Positions 50,370-59,610 are shown, counted from the stretch's first letter. The stretch: DNA of 64,000 nt from JABGQS01 sp963674545 (GCA_963674545.2 CAXXFB010000001.1:1302001-1366000), one strand, 5' to 3'. A program made the numbers and translations. Notes: generated from the letters alone by a model not told the origin.

Positions 50370-50681
50370 ATGAAAAAGATAAACCTGTCACTCGTTTCAA
50401 TAATAGTTTCCCTACTGGTCATTGCGGCTATAGTTGTTGTGATCTTTGTTAGCTTTGACCAAAAGGAGCTGACAGACAGGCAGACGGAGCTTGTAAGAGA
50501 CAGTGTAGTAAGCTGTGTCGTGCAGTGCTATGCGCTTGAAGGGCGCTATCCGGACGACCTTACATACCTTCAGCAAAACTACGGACTGCAGCTTGATACT
50601 GACAGGTATATATACCATTATGATAAATTTGCCTCGAACATACTGCCGGATGTGCAAGTGTTCGCAAGGCCGGGAGAGTGA
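50370..50681 (+). CDS. Pseudopilin-like small membrane protein
   Basis: A 103-aa protein with an N-terminal transmembrane helix ('SLVSIIVSLLVIAAIVVVIFV') followed by a short extracytoplasmic region with 'CYALEGRYPDDLTYLQQNYG', a pattern seen in small pilin-like proteins of clostridial PilT-PilC clusters. It lacks a clear G-F-x-x-x-E prepilin site. It starts two bases after pilC, so it is part of the operon. Confidence 0.75.
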   Translation: MKKINLSLVSIIVSLLVIAAIVVVIFVSFDQKELTDRQTELVRDSVVSCVVQCYALEGRYPDDLTYLQQNYGLQLDTDRYIYHYDKFASNILPDVQVFARPGE

Positions 50682-50686
50682 GCGGT

Positions 50687-51154
50687 ATGCGCAGTAAATC
50701 TATCGGAATAGAAACCATCACAGTTATGCTGTTGCTTGTACTATTTGCTTTCGTAGTTTTTATAGTTATTGATGCCGGCTCTAATGCCTTTGAGGATATA
50801 ACGACCGATAAACAGAGCACGATGAGCGCAAGGGTCTCGTATTCTTATATAAGCATGAAAGTAAAACAGAACGATACTGTCGGAGCAATCAGCGTAGAGC
50901 AGACGCCGTTTGGTGATACGCTTCGCATAGACAATGGTGACTACTCAACATACATATTCTATAGTGAAGGTGCACTTTATGAGTGCGTTACAAAAAAGGA
51001 CAGCTCACCCAGCGTGGGTGCAGCAAACAAGATATCCAGTCTTGACGGTTTCACAGTTTCTATGAAAGACCACGCGCTGTTTATTGAATGCATATTCGAG
51101 CGTGGCGATGGACCGCCGGATATAGTCAACGGCACTGTTGGAATGAGGAGCTAG
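50687..51154 (+). CDS. Pseudopilin-like protein (DUF4860-type)
   Basis: A 155-aa protein with an N-terminal hydrophobic helix right after 'SKSIGIETITV', then a soluble domain. The layout resembles DUF4860 proteins found beside clostridial type IV pilus genes. The ATG at 50687 has GGAG ten bases upstream; the overlapping GTG at 50678 is less likely. The family name is from memory of context and is tentative. Confidence 0.7.
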   Translation: MRSKSIGIETITVMLLLVLFAFVVFIVIDAGSNAFEDITTDKQSTMSARVSYSYISMKVKQNDTVGAISVEQTPFGDTLRIDNGDYSTYIFYSEGALYECVTKKDSSPSVGAANKISSLDGFTVSMKDHALFIECIFERGDGPPDIVNGTVGMRS

Positions 51155-51161
51155 CTAAAGC

Positions 51162-51584
51162 ATGAAGATATTTAAAAATGCTAAAAATAAAAAGGGCTTC
51201 ACACTTGTAGAAGTTATCATTTCGATAGCGGCTCTTGGTCTGATATGCGCAGTACTGCTACGCTTGTTCGTGCTTTCTAAAGACACCAACAGAGCAGCGG
51301 GCGAAGCTCAGGAAGCAGAGCTGTTTGCCTCTACCACTATAGAGAGCATCGTATGTGCCGATACCATCGAAGCTGGTTTTAATGCCATTGGTATTGAGTT
51401 TGATGAATCAATAACACAATACAGCTATACTGACGGCGAATATACTGCCGATATAGAGATATACGGAGAGGATGCTGACTACCCCGGCACGCTGTATGAT
51501 ATAAGCGTATCAGTCACGCAGGACGAAAAAGAACTTTCCGGCATAAGCACGAAGAAATATGAACAGGAGGTAGCTTATGAGTAA
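51162..51584 (+). CDS. Type IV prepilin-like protein (prepilin N-terminal methylation site)
   Basis: A 140-aa pilin-like protein with a classical prepilin leader: basic 'KNAKNKKG' then FTLVEVIISIAAL, with cleavage after Gly, Phe at +1 and Glu at +5. The soluble domain is short and acidic ('ADIEIYGEDADYPG'). It would be processed by a PilD-type peptidase, which is not encoded here. It overlaps the next gene by eight bases. Confidence 0.88.
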   Translation: MKIFKNAKNKKGFTLVEVIISIAALGLICAVLLRLFVLSKDTNRAAGEAQEAELFASTTIESIVCADTIEAGFNAIGIEFDESITQYSYTDGEYTADIEIYGEDADYPGTLYDISVSVTQDEKELSGISTKKYEQEVAYE

Positions 51585-52002
51585 GATATTTAAGTCTGAA
51601 AAGGGAGCTTCTTCCATACTCGTGATACTGCTTTTAGTGGTTCTTGTCGTTTTCGGCGTGGCTGCGCTTACTACAGCGCTCTCCAACGTAAGGCTTGGAC
51701 AGAAAACTGCCGACTGGAACGATAAGTATTATTCTGCAGATGCCAAAGCGAACGAGGTGTATGCACAGATAGACAGAACCGTAGCGCAATGGCAAAAAAA
51801 ATACAACCCTTCAGATAATGAACTAAGCAGTATAGCTAATGACTTAAATGTTGATATACAGACGGAAAAAACCAATAATTCAATTGAACTGAGCTATGAA
51901 GTTTGGGAAGATGATGTTGGTATAAGCGTTGTTCTCTCTTACAGTATATTGGAGGATGAATTTAAAATAATAAGATATAAAGCTATGCAGGAAAAACGGT
52001 AG
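51577..52002 (+). CDS. PilX-like membrane protein of the pilus cluster
   Basis: A 141-aa protein with 'KSEKGASSILVILLLVVLVVFGVAAL' at the N-terminus, like PilX/pilus-assembly proteins, and a soluble domain that may begin with a coiled coil ('NDKYYSADAKANEVYAQID'). AGGAGG lies upstream in the end of the previous gene. The specific role is unknown. Confidence 0.72.
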   Translation: MSKIFKSEKGASSILVILLLVVLVVFGVAALTTALSNVRLGQKTADWNDKYYSADAKANEVYAQIDRTVAQWQKKYNPSDNELSSIANDLNVDIQTEKTNNSIELSYEVWEDDVGISVVLSYSILEDEFKIIRYKAMQEKR

Positions 52003-52007
52003 GCAGA

Positions 52008-52952
52008 ATGAAGAAAAAGCTGATTATTATACTGGCACTTATCACACTGTCATTCATATTTACAGGGTGTGAGCTGCCCAGTTCAGTTGAGAATATGAGC
52101 TATGATACTCAGCCAACACTTAACCCCGAAGAAGCTTCGAAGGAGGACATCGAGGCTTTATTTGCTAAACTCATCTCACGTCCGGAGCTTGTTCCAAATG
52201 AGATACCTGACGAGATCATAAGCACAAAATATGTAAACTTGGGGCTGCTTCAGATATACTACAAAAGTGAAACCGATGCAAAGCTAAAACTTCAGGTGAT
52301 AAAAGACGATAATCGTGTTGTCTACAATCTCTCCGGAGACGGAAGAGTGGAATCTTTCTCGCTCCAGTACGGTTCCGGAGAATATAAAGTCAGAATAATG
52401 GAGAACATAAGAGATGACGAGTACCTTGCAGTAGAATCAAAGATATTCGAGGCGGATATAGATGACGATATCGTCGTTTATCTCAATTCTATACAGAATA
52501 TTGACTGGAACTATGAAAAACTGCCGATACAGGATGTTCCATACATAGTATACGATTCACTGGACGAGAACAATGACGAACTGCTTTATGACTGCACGGA
52601 AGACCTATATTTCTTTGCAACAGATAATATTAAATATGACTATCAAAAGGCAGACACGCTGCCGTATGATTATCTGCCCGACATAGAAGAAACGTATATC
52701 GACAAAACGGGCATATGCTACGATTATGCTGCGCTTTACGCTTCCATGCTAAGGAGCATTGGCGTTCCCGCGAAGCTGGTCAAAGGCTATATGACTTCTA
52801 ATCCCGATGTATACCATGCATGGACGGAAGTCTATATCAACGGTCGCTGGATGATACTAGACCCGACTATGGGCAGTGGAGAGTTCGGTAAATTCACGCT
52901 GATAGACGCTGAAAAGAACGCTGACAAATATATAAAAGTATATGAATATTAG
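52008..52952 (+). CDS. Lipoprotein with transglutaminase-like domain
   Basis: A 314-aa lipoprotein. The signal ends in lipobox 'FTGC' with lipidation Cys near 20. The C-terminal third is a transglutaminase-like/protease fold: Cys in 'GICYDYAALYASMLRSIGVPAKLV', His in 'VYHAWTEVYI' and Asp in 'WMILDPTMG' form the catalytic triad. As the last gene of the pilus cluster, it may modify or crosslink an extracytoplasmic partner; that link is inference from position. Confidence 0.88.
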   Translation: MKKKLIIILALITLSFIFTGCELPSSVENMSYDTQPTLNPEEASKEDIEALFAKLISRPELVPNEIPDEIISTKYVNLGLLQIYYKSETDAKLKLQVIKDDNRVVYNLSGDGRVESFSLQYGSGEYKVRIMENIRDDEYLAVESKIFEADIDDDIVVYLNSIQNIDWNYEKLPIQDVPYIVYDSLDENNDELLYDCTEDLYFFATDNIKYDYQKADTLPYDYLPDIEETYIDKTGICYDYAALYASMLRSIGVPAKLVKGYMTSNPDVYHAWTEVYINGRWMILDPTMGSGEFGKFTLIDAEKNADKYIKVYEY

Positions 52953-52964
52953 ATCTACCATAAA

Positions 52965-52998
52965 AAAAGCCTCCGTTCAATATTGAGCGGAGGCTTTT
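52965..52998. terminator. Bidirectional terminator between pilus and hydrogenase operons
   Basis: AAAAGCCTCCG and CGGAGGCTTTT arms around a 12-base loop, flanked by A and T runs. Confidence 0.88.
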
Positions 52999-53007
52999 CC
53001 AGTTTGT

Positions 53008-55038
53008 TTATTTCTTAGGTTTTTTAGCGTAGTCGCTCATAACCTCTTTAAGAATGTCTACTGTCTCAGTCGAATCTTCAAGGTCTTTCTTTAGCTTGCT
53101 GATCTCGGCTTCAAGTGCCATAACACGAATTGATTCGAGCTCTTCACTCATCCTCTGCTGTGCTATGGTCGGTCCGGCCTGCATCATCTTGTCTTTCTTG
53201 CTGACGCCCGCCTTGCTCTCTTTCATCTCCGGCTTGACCTCTTTTACCAGATACTCTTCGTCAACATATTCATTGAATATTCCACGTTTTACATATGTCG
53301 TATGCAGGAACTCGTGAGACTTATGGCTGTTCGGATAGTCAAGGAATTCTTCGTAAAGCTTCTTTACCGAAGGATTCTCATGCGATTTACGCAGCGCCTT
53401 TCCTTCGTCTTCGTTGTATATCGCTTTCATGCGCTTTGTACGTATATCCGGATCGTCCGACCTTGGCTGCCCGCCGCCGGTTATACATCCGCCCGGGCAT
53501 CCCATTATCTCTATAAAGTGATACGGTGATTCTCCACGTTCTATCTCGTCCATAAGCTTCTTGGCGCCCGCAAGACCGCTTGTTACAGCAACTTTAACGT
53601 CTACACCTTCAAGGAATGCAAAGTCCGGTACTGCACCTTCAATCTTTATAGTAGCTGTTTTAACCTGTTCCAGCCCTACTATCGGGGTTACGTGCAAGTC
53701 TTTGAACGGAACTTCTCTGCCTGTTACCAGCTCGTATACGGTACGCAGAGCAGCTTCCATAACACCGCCTGTTACGCCGAAGATGTCTGCAGCGCCTGTG
53801 GAAAGACCAAGCGGATTATCAAACTCACGGTCTTCGAGAAGATCGAACATTATGCCCGATTCCCTCATCATGCCGCCAAGCTCTCTTGTCGTCAGAACTG
53901 CGTCAACATTCGGGATACCATCGTTCATCATTTCGTTACGGCTTATCTCAAATTTCTTTGCAGTACACGGCATGACTGACACTACGAACAGATCTTTAGG
54001 ATCCGCATCAATCTTTTCTGCATAGAATGATTTAACGAGCGCACCCATCATCGTATGAGGCGATTTGCATGTCGATAAGTGTGCCAGCTGCTGCGGATAT
54101 TTATGCTCAATAAACTTTATCCAGCCCGGGCTGCATGACGTTATCATCGGAAGAGTTGTTTCGCCGCCTGTAAGCGCCGCTTTTACTCTGCCGAGGAACT
54201 CTGTACCCTCTTCCATTATCGTAAGGTCGGCTGTGAAGTCAGTATCGAATATATCGTCGAAGCCCATGAGTTCAAGACCCTTTGCAAGCTTGCCTGTCAC
54301 CCGCGAACCCGCCGGGAATCCAAACTCTTCGCCTATTGCAACGCGGATTGCCGGAGCTACCTGAACGACAACACGCTTGGTTTTGTCGGCCAGAGCATTC
54401 CATACGGCTCTTGTTGAGTCGGTCTCTTTGAGAGCTCCAACCGGGCAGACCACGGTACACTGACCGCAGAATGTGCAGTTCGAAGTACCTATCGGAAGGT
54501 CGAATGCCGGCCCGATAATTGACTGGAACCCGCGGTTCTGAGCGTTTAGTATACCCGTTTCCTGTATCTCGTTACACACTGTGACACAGCGTCTGCACAA
54601 GACACACTTGGACATGTTTCTCGTTATCGAAACAGTGGTGTCTATGTAATACTCGGAGTGCTCTCCGTCGAACCTTGTTTCGTTCACACCCAGTGTATTT
54701 CCAAGCTCCTGAAGCTCGCAGTGCTGGTTCCTTGTGCAGCTAAGGCAGTCTTTATCGTGGTCTGAAAGCAACAGTTCATAGAGAACACGTCGAGAGTTCC
54801 TTACTTTCTGCGTATTCGTATGCACAACCATGCCTTCTCTGACTTTCGCAAGGCAGGAAGCCTGAAGCGTTTTTGCTCCTTCTACTTCGACAACACATAT
54901 CCTGCATGAGCCGAACTTATGTATCTTGTCGATGTGGCAAAGGCTCGGTATCTGTATACCTACCGACTTCGCCGCTTCCATTATCGTATATTCCGCCGGA
55001 ACAGTCAGATTCTGTCCGTTAATCGTTAAATTAACCAT
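53008..55038 (-). CDS. hydA: [FeFe] hydrogenase catalytic subunit (trimeric, bifurcating-type HydA)
   Basis: A 676-aa hydrogenase subunit. Domains in order are a plant-type [2Fe-2S] ferredoxin ('CHIDKIHKFGSCRICVVEVE', about 34-75), a His-Cys3 cluster ('HDKDCLSCTRNQHCELQ'), two [4Fe-4S] clusters ('CVLCRRCVTVC', 'CTFCGQCTVVCPVGAL'), and the H-cluster domain. The H-cluster motifs are L1 'TSCSPGW' (about 298), L2 'MPCTAKKFEI' (about 356) and L3 'GCPGGCITGGGQP' (about 512). A C-terminal extension of about 100 residues ends in a coiled coil. AGGAGG precedes the ATG. It is the last gene of a hydC-hydB-hydA operon. It would evolve or oxidise H2 with ferredoxin and pyridine nucleotide. Confidence 0.94.
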   Translation of the reverse strand: MVNLTINGQNLTVPAEYTIMEAAKSVGIQIPSLCHIDKIHKFGSCRICVVEVEGAKTLQASCLAKVREGMVVHTNTQKVRNSRRVLYELLLSDHDKDCLSCTRNQHCELQELGNTLGVNETRFDGEHSEYYIDTTVSITRNMSKCVLCRRCVTVCNEIQETGILNAQNRGFQSIIGPAFDLPIGTSNCTFCGQCTVVCPVGALKETDSTRAVWNALADKTKRVVVQVAPAIRVAIGEEFGFPAGSRVTGKLAKGLELMGFDDIFDTDFTADLTIMEEGTEFLGRVKAALTGGETTLPMITSCSPGWIKFIEHKYPQQLAHLSTCKSPHTMMGALVKSFYAEKIDADPKDLFVVSVMPCTAKKFEISRNEMMNDGIPNVDAVLTTRELGGMMRESGIMFDLLEDREFDNPLGLSTGAADIFGVTGGVMEAALRTVYELVTGREVPFKDLHVTPIVGLEQVKTATIKIEGAVPDFAFLEGVDVKVAVTSGLAGAKKLMDEIERGESPYHFIEIMGCPGGCITGGGQPRSDDPDIRTKRMKAIYNEDEGKALRKSHENPSVKKLYEEFLDYPNSHKSHEFLHTTYVKRGIFNEYVDEEYLVKEVKPEMKESKAGVSKKDKMMQAGPTIAQQRMSEELESIRVMALEAEISKLKKDLEDSTETVDILKEVMSDYAKKPKK

Positions 55039-55040
55039 TC

Positions 55041-58000
55041 TTACTGCCTCCTTTCACAATGCAGACAGCGCATAGCTTCTGCCATTGCATTAAGCTTGTG
55101 ATAGCCTCTCTTTACCTCTTCGAAAGACTCTTTGCGTGTCTGTAAGTCGAGCATCTCCATGTTGAAGCGCTTATGCGCAACTACGTCGTCGGGAGTGCTG
55201 GACGTTGGGATGTTTATTGGTTCTCCCTTGTTCAGCTGTCCCTTCCCGCCGAGATACTTGTCTATCGACTTAGCGGCATTCTTTCCGTCCGCTATAGCTC
55301 TTATTACTTCGTCCGGTCCTCTTGCAACGTCTCCGCCTGCAAAAACGCCGGCCATTGATGTCATCTGCGTGTCGGTTTCAGTAACAAATGTGCCCCATTT
55401 TGTCAGGTCTACTTCATCTTTGCATATGAACGGGAAGTCGGCACATTGGCTTATCGCCGGAATGACCATATCTACATCCAGTTCGTAGTTGTCTCCCTCT
55501 AACCAAACACTGCGGCGTCTTCCGGAATCGTCGAACTCCCCAAGGCGCATTTTAGCACACTCTATCTTTGATAAGTGTCCATTGTCGTCTGATATAAACC
55601 TTACCGGATTCGTAAGGTCAAGTATCTCTATACCTTCTTCGATTGCTTCAGCGATCTCTTCCGGTTCTGCCGGCATAGCATCTAACGTTCTTCTATACAT
55701 TATGGTAACTTTATCAGCACCCATCCTCAGCGCTGTTCTTGCCGAGTCGATAGCCGTGTTGCCGCCGCCGATAACTACAACGTGTCCTTTGACTTTTACG
55801 TCTTTTGTAGTGTTTACATTCTTAAGGAATGATATACCGTGAAGTACGCCTTCAAGGCTTTCGCCGGGAATGTTTATCTTCTGAGGCAGCTGTGTACCCG
55901 TTGCAATGTATATCGCATCGTACTTCGCTTTAATCTCGTCGAATTTAATATCTTTGCCAACTTCAGTATTCAGATGTATATTTACGCCCGCCTGTTCTAT
56001 CAGCTTAACTTCTGCTGCAAGAACATCTTTAGGCAGCCTGTACTGCGGTATGCCGTAAGCGAGCACGCCGCCTGCAACATCATGGCTTTCGAATACGTCT
56101 ACGTTATAGCCTATGCGTGTCAGATAGTATGCACATGTAAGACCTGAAGCTCCGCCGCCTATAACAGCAACGCTCTTTCCGTTTTTCGGGAATACTACGT
56201 CGGTCGAATACGGTTCGCTGTGCTTTAGCGCATAGTCAGCAACAAAGCGCTTAAGCTCGCAGATTGCAACCGGTTCGTCTACCGTTCCCCTGCGGCATTT
56301 GCTCTCGCAAGGCCTTGTGCATATCCTTCCGCATATAGCAGGGAACGGATTCTCCTGCCTTATAAGGCTGTAGGCATCGTTGAATCTGCCTTCGGATATC
56401 AGCGCCATGTATCCCGGAACGTTTACATTTGCCGGGCATGCATTCTCACAAGGAGATATAAACAGTTCGCTGCAAACGCCGGCTCTGCAGTACTTGTTCT
56501 TAATATGCTCTTCAAACTCTTCCCTGAAATATTTAATAGTACTAAGAACAGGGTTCGGAGCTGTTTGTCCAAGGCCGCACATTGCAGTTTCCTGTATGGT
56601 TTCACCGAGCTCTATAAGAAGATCGATGTCGCCTTCCTGGCCTTCTCCCACTGTAATGCGTTCGAGTATCTCGAGCATTCTCTTTGTACCTATACGGCAG
56701 GCAGTACATTTTCCGCACGATTCATCCTGTATGAAGTCCATGAAGTATCTTGCCGTGTCTACCATACAAGTATCTTCGTTCATGACAATAAGTCCGCCGG
56801 ATCCCATTATTGCGCCGAGCTTCTTTAATGTTTCGTAGTCTGTCGGTACGTTTAGATTCTCGTTTGTTATACAGCCGCCGGAAGGCCCGCCGATCTGTGC
56901 GGATTTGAATTTCTTACCATCCTTTACGCCGCCGCCGATCTCAAATATTATGTCACCGAGAGGTATACCTATTGGAACTTCTACGATACCGGTATTTACA
57001 ACGTCACCGGCAAGCGCAAACACTTTTGTGCCTTTGCTCTCATCTGTACCAAACTGTGTATACCACTTTCCTCCGTTTTGTATTATAACCGGAATGTTGG
57101 CAAGGGTTTCTACGTTGTTTATTATAGTCGGTTTGCCGAAAAGGCCTCTCTGGAACGGGAACGGCGGCTTCTGTTTTGGTTCACCACGTTCGCCTTCTAT
57201 TGAAGCCATTAGTGAGGTTTCTTCACCGCATACAAATGCGCCGGCGCCTATCCTTATCTCAATATTGAAATCAAAACCGCTTTCGAATATGTCTTCACCC
57301 AAGATACCGCATTCTCTAGCATCTTTGAGCGCCGCTGTCATACGCTCGACAGCTATCGGATATTCAGCACGCACATAGATATATCCTGTGTTTGCGCCTA
57401 TGGCGTATCCGCCTATCATCATTCCTTCTATTACGCTGTGAGGGTCGCCTTCTATGATGCTTCTGTCCATGAATGCGCCTGGGTCGCCTTCGTCAGCGTT
57501 ACACACTATGAACTTTCTGTCAGCATCCTGCTTCTGGCCTGCTTCCCACTTTATTCCCGTCGGGAAACCGGCGCCGCCACGTCCTTTTAATCCGGATGTC
57601 TTTATCTCTCCGACGACATCTTCAGGCGACATTTCTTTGACCGCTTTAAACACAGCGGAATAACCGTCATTCGCAATATATGCATTTATGCTTGAGTATT
57701 CTATGGTACCGCAGTTACGCAGTGCTATCTTGACCTGATTCTTAAAGAAGTTTATATCATCGATTAGAGGCACGAATTTTTCAAGCGATTCATCATAGAA
57801 TGTGTATTTCTCTATCACTTCACCGTTTACGATATGGGCTTTTATTATCCTTCTCGCCTTTTCTTCGGTGAGGTCTGTATAAAATATGCGCTCTGGAAGT
57901 ATAAGCATTACCGGCCCTACAGCACATGTTCCCATACACCCTGTTTCATAGACCGGAACGTCTTTTGAAAGCCCCAGGTTGCTTAGCTCATCGATGACTG

Positions 58001-58139
58001 CGTCCCGTATAGTCGCACAGTTCGATGAAACACAACCGGCACCTGCACAAACATAAACACGGTGAGAGAATTTTTCCTGCAGTTCTTTATACTCTTTTTG
58101 AATATTCTTAAGCTGTTCTAAAGTTTTAATAGCTTTCAT
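55041..58139 (-). CDS. hydB: NuoF-like hydrogenase subunit fused to a GltD/NfnB-like NAD(P)H flavoprotein
   Basis: A 1032-aa fusion. Residues 1 to about 110 are a thioredoxin-like [2Fe-2S] domain ('VCAGAGCVSSNC', 'GCMGTCAVGP'). About 135-540 is NuoF-like with the FMN/NADH glycine-rich loop 'GRGGAGFPTGIKWE' and the [4Fe-4S] motif 'CGKCTACRIG'. From about 555 the protein continues as a glutamate synthase small subunit-like module: 'CENACPANVNVPGY' and 'CGRICTRPCESKCRRG' (two [4Fe-4S] sites), FAD motif 'AVIGGGASGLTCAYYL', NAD(P) motif 'VVIGGGNTAIDSARTAL', and the GltD ending 'MRCLHCERR'. The module takes the place of the usual short ferredoxin tail. The ATG at 58139 is preferred over GTG at 58148. 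It would allow a second pyridine nucleotide site. Confidence 0.92.
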   Translation of the reverse strand: MKAIKTLEQLKNIQKEYKELQEKFSHRVYVCAGAGCVSSNCATIRDAVIDELSNLGLSKDVPVYETGCMGTCAVGPVMLILPERIFYTDLTEEKARRIIKAHIVNGEVIEKYTFYDESLEKFVPLIDDINFFKNQVKIALRNCGTIEYSSINAYIANDGYSAVFKAVKEMSPEDVVGEIKTSGLKGRGGAGFPTGIKWEAGQKQDADRKFIVCNADEGDPGAFMDRSIIEGDPHSVIEGMMIGGYAIGANTGYIYVRAEYPIAVERMTAALKDARECGILGEDIFESGFDFNIEIRIGAGAFVCGEETSLMASIEGERGEPKQKPPFPFQRGLFGKPTIINNVETLANIPVIIQNGGKWYTQFGTDESKGTKVFALAGDVVNTGIVEVPIGIPLGDIIFEIGGGVKDGKKFKSAQIGGPSGGCITNENLNVPTDYETLKKLGAIMGSGGLIVMNEDTCMVDTARYFMDFIQDESCGKCTACRIGTKRMLEILERITVGEGQEGDIDLLIELGETIQETAMCGLGQTAPNPVLSTIKYFREEFEEHIKNKYCRAGVCSELFISPCENACPANVNVPGYMALISEGRFNDAYSLIRQENPFPAICGRICTRPCESKCRRGTVDEPVAICELKRFVADYALKHSEPYSTDVVFPKNGKSVAVIGGGASGLTCAYYLTRIGYNVDVFESHDVAGGVLAYGIPQYRLPKDVLAAEVKLIEQAGVNIHLNTEVGKDIKFDEIKAKYDAIYIATGTQLPQKINIPGESLEGVLHGISFLKNVNTTKDVKVKGHVVVIGGGNTAIDSARTALRMGADKVTIMYRRTLDAMPAEPEEIAEAIEEGIEILDLTNPVRFISDDNGHLSKIECAKMRLGEFDDSGRRRSVWLEGDNYELDVDMVIPAISQCADFPFICKDEVDLTKWGTFVTETDTQMTSMAGVFAGGDVARGPDEVIRAIADGKNAAKSIDKYLGGKGQLNKGEPINIPTSSTPDDVVAHKRFNMEMLDLQTRKESFEEVKRGYHKLNAMAEAMRCLHCERRQ

Positions 58140-58154
58140 TTTCTCCACACCCCC

Positions 58155-58673
58155 TTAAGCCTTTGTGTATTCACCGAGTATTGAACCCAGTGTATTAGCG
58201 CTGACCTGCTTGTATACGACATCGTCTATCATCATTGCAGGAGCAAGACCGCACGCTCCGATACAACGTGCAATCTCAAGTGTGAACAATCCGTCATCCG
58301 TAGTTTCTCCAATGTCGATTCCGAGCTTGTCCATAAGTCCTTCTACTATCTTCTTGCCTCCGCGAACATAACAGGCCGTACCCATGCATACCCTTATCGT
58401 ATGCTTGCCCCGTTTCTTGGTTGAAAAGAAAGAATAGAAAGTTACAACACCCGATACTTCCGAAAGCGGAAGATTGAGCTTGCATGCAATATGCCTCTGA
58501 ACTTCAAGCGGCAGATACCCGTATATCTCCTGTGCAAGGTGAAGAATCTGAATAAGATTGCCCTCTTTATCCTTGTATAGGTCGATTACATTATCGATCT
58601 GCTCATAAAGCTGTTCTTCGCCGGGTTTACCGCATTCGCAGCAATGCGAATCTTTAGTGGATTTAGTACTCAT
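58155..58673 (-). CDS. hydC: NuoE-like hydrogenase subunit (HydC)
   Basis: A 172-aa thioredoxin-like [2Fe-2S] protein. The four cluster cysteines are in 'VCMGTACYVRGG' and 'ARCIGACGLAPAM'. The N-terminus adds 'HCCECGK', a short Cys-rich motif not typical of NuoE. The ATG at 58673 has AGGAGG five bases upstream. It heads the hydrogenase operon, 15 bases before hydB. Confidence 0.93.
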   Translation of the reverse strand: MSTKSTKDSHCCECGKPGEEQLYEQIDNVIDLYKDKEGNLIQILHLAQEIYGYLPLEVQRHIACKLNLPLSEVSGVVTFYSFFSTKKRGKHTIRVCMGTACYVRGGKKIVEGLMDKLGIDIGETTDDGLFTLEIARCIGACGLAPAMMIDDVVYKQVSANTLGSILGEYTKA

Positions 58674-58736
58674 CCTTACCTCCTGACGCATGTTTATTTT
58701 GTTGTTTTTTGTGTCTTATCCGATATGTTTGTTAAA

Positions 58737-58745
58737 ATTATATCA
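58737..58745 (-). promoter_or_regulatory. Probable extended -10 promoter of the hydrogenase operon
   Basis: On the minus strand TGATATAAT forms an extended -10 element 64 bases before hydC. No good -35 box is visible. Confidence 0.45.
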
Positions 58746-58858
58746 ATTGATTGTGATGGATTTATGATAATTTCAAATTAATTTAAGCTTTTTTTATACG
58801 TATTTTTAATTTTCTTCACACATTCATCATATTTACGCCTTTTTATTGATGTTTTTTG

Positions 58859-58887
58859 TTGAAACTATTAATTTAGTAGTATAAAAT
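58859..58887 (+). promoter_or_regulatory. Promoter of the response regulator gene
   Basis: TTGAAA, 17 bases, TAAAAT, about 25 bases before the start codon region. Confidence 0.55.
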
Positions 58888-58911
58888 AGTATTATCAAAT
58901 CTTAAAGGATC

Positions 58912-59610
58912 GTGAATAGATTGAAAGATACTATTATTCTTATTGTCAGTCAGGACACAAACATCCGTACGACTGTAAGAAGGCATGTCGAATCACATAA
59001 ATATCTGCTGGAAGAAGCGGCTGACGGCATCTCTGCTTTAAAGCTTCTGCGACGCAATACCTATGATGTTGTAGTTGTAGACAGAGACCTGCCCGAGCTT
59101 GATTCATGGTATGTTTGCAGAAATATAAAAAAAAATACCGGCACCCCAGTCATAGTTCTTTCCAATCATTCTACCGAAGAAGAGATGCTATCCTACTTTG
59201 AAGCCGGCGTTGACGATTTTATGCACAAACCCTTCTCCTGCCGCGAGCTTGTTGCGCGCATAGAAGTTATTCTGCGATATACCAAAAGCATATCCGAAAA
59301 ACCGCACAATATAAATTATGAAGGTCTTTATATTGATATAAATTCACATGAAGTTTCTATAGATGAAAAAGTTGTGAAGCTTTCACCAAAAGAGTTCCTT
59401 CTGCTTCAATACCTCGCTAGCCATCCCGGACAGGCTTGCAGCCGAGAAAAAATACTAGAAAAAGTATGGGGAACTGATTTCTTCGGGAGTGACAGAACTG
59501 TTGATACCCATATCAAATCGCTTCGTCATCGGATAGGGCCTTATGGTAACCTTATATGTACAGTATGGGGCTGCGGCTATATATTCAAGTCTCCCCCGGT
59601 AGTTAAATAG
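58912..59610 (+). CDS. OmpR/PhoB-family response regulator, orphan
   Basis: A 232-aa two-domain regulator. The receiver domain (about 5-120) has the phosphoacceptor Asp in 'VVVVDRDLPELD', Ser in 'VIVLSNHST' and Lys in 'FMHKPFSC'. The acidic pocket near the first strand reads 'LIVSQDTN', so one of the two usual acidic residues is replaced. The C-terminal winged helix ('LSPKEFLLLQYLASHPGQACSREKILEKVWG', 'VDTHIKSLRHRIG') binds DNA. No histidine kinase gene is adjacent. Start choice between GTG 58912 and TTG 58921 is uncertain because AAAGGA is poorly spaced for both. Confidence 0.9.
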   Translation: MNRLKDTIILIVSQDTNIRTTVRRHVESHKYLLEEAADGISALKLLRRNTYDVVVVDRDLPELDSWYVCRNIKKNTGTPVIVLSNHSTEEEMLSYFEAGVDDFMHKPFSCRELVARIEVILRYTKSISEKPHNINYEGLYIDINSHEVSIDEKVVKLSPKEFLLLQYLASHPGQACSREKILEKVWGTDFFGSDRTVDTHIKSLRHRIGPYGNLICTVWGCGYIFKSPPVVK

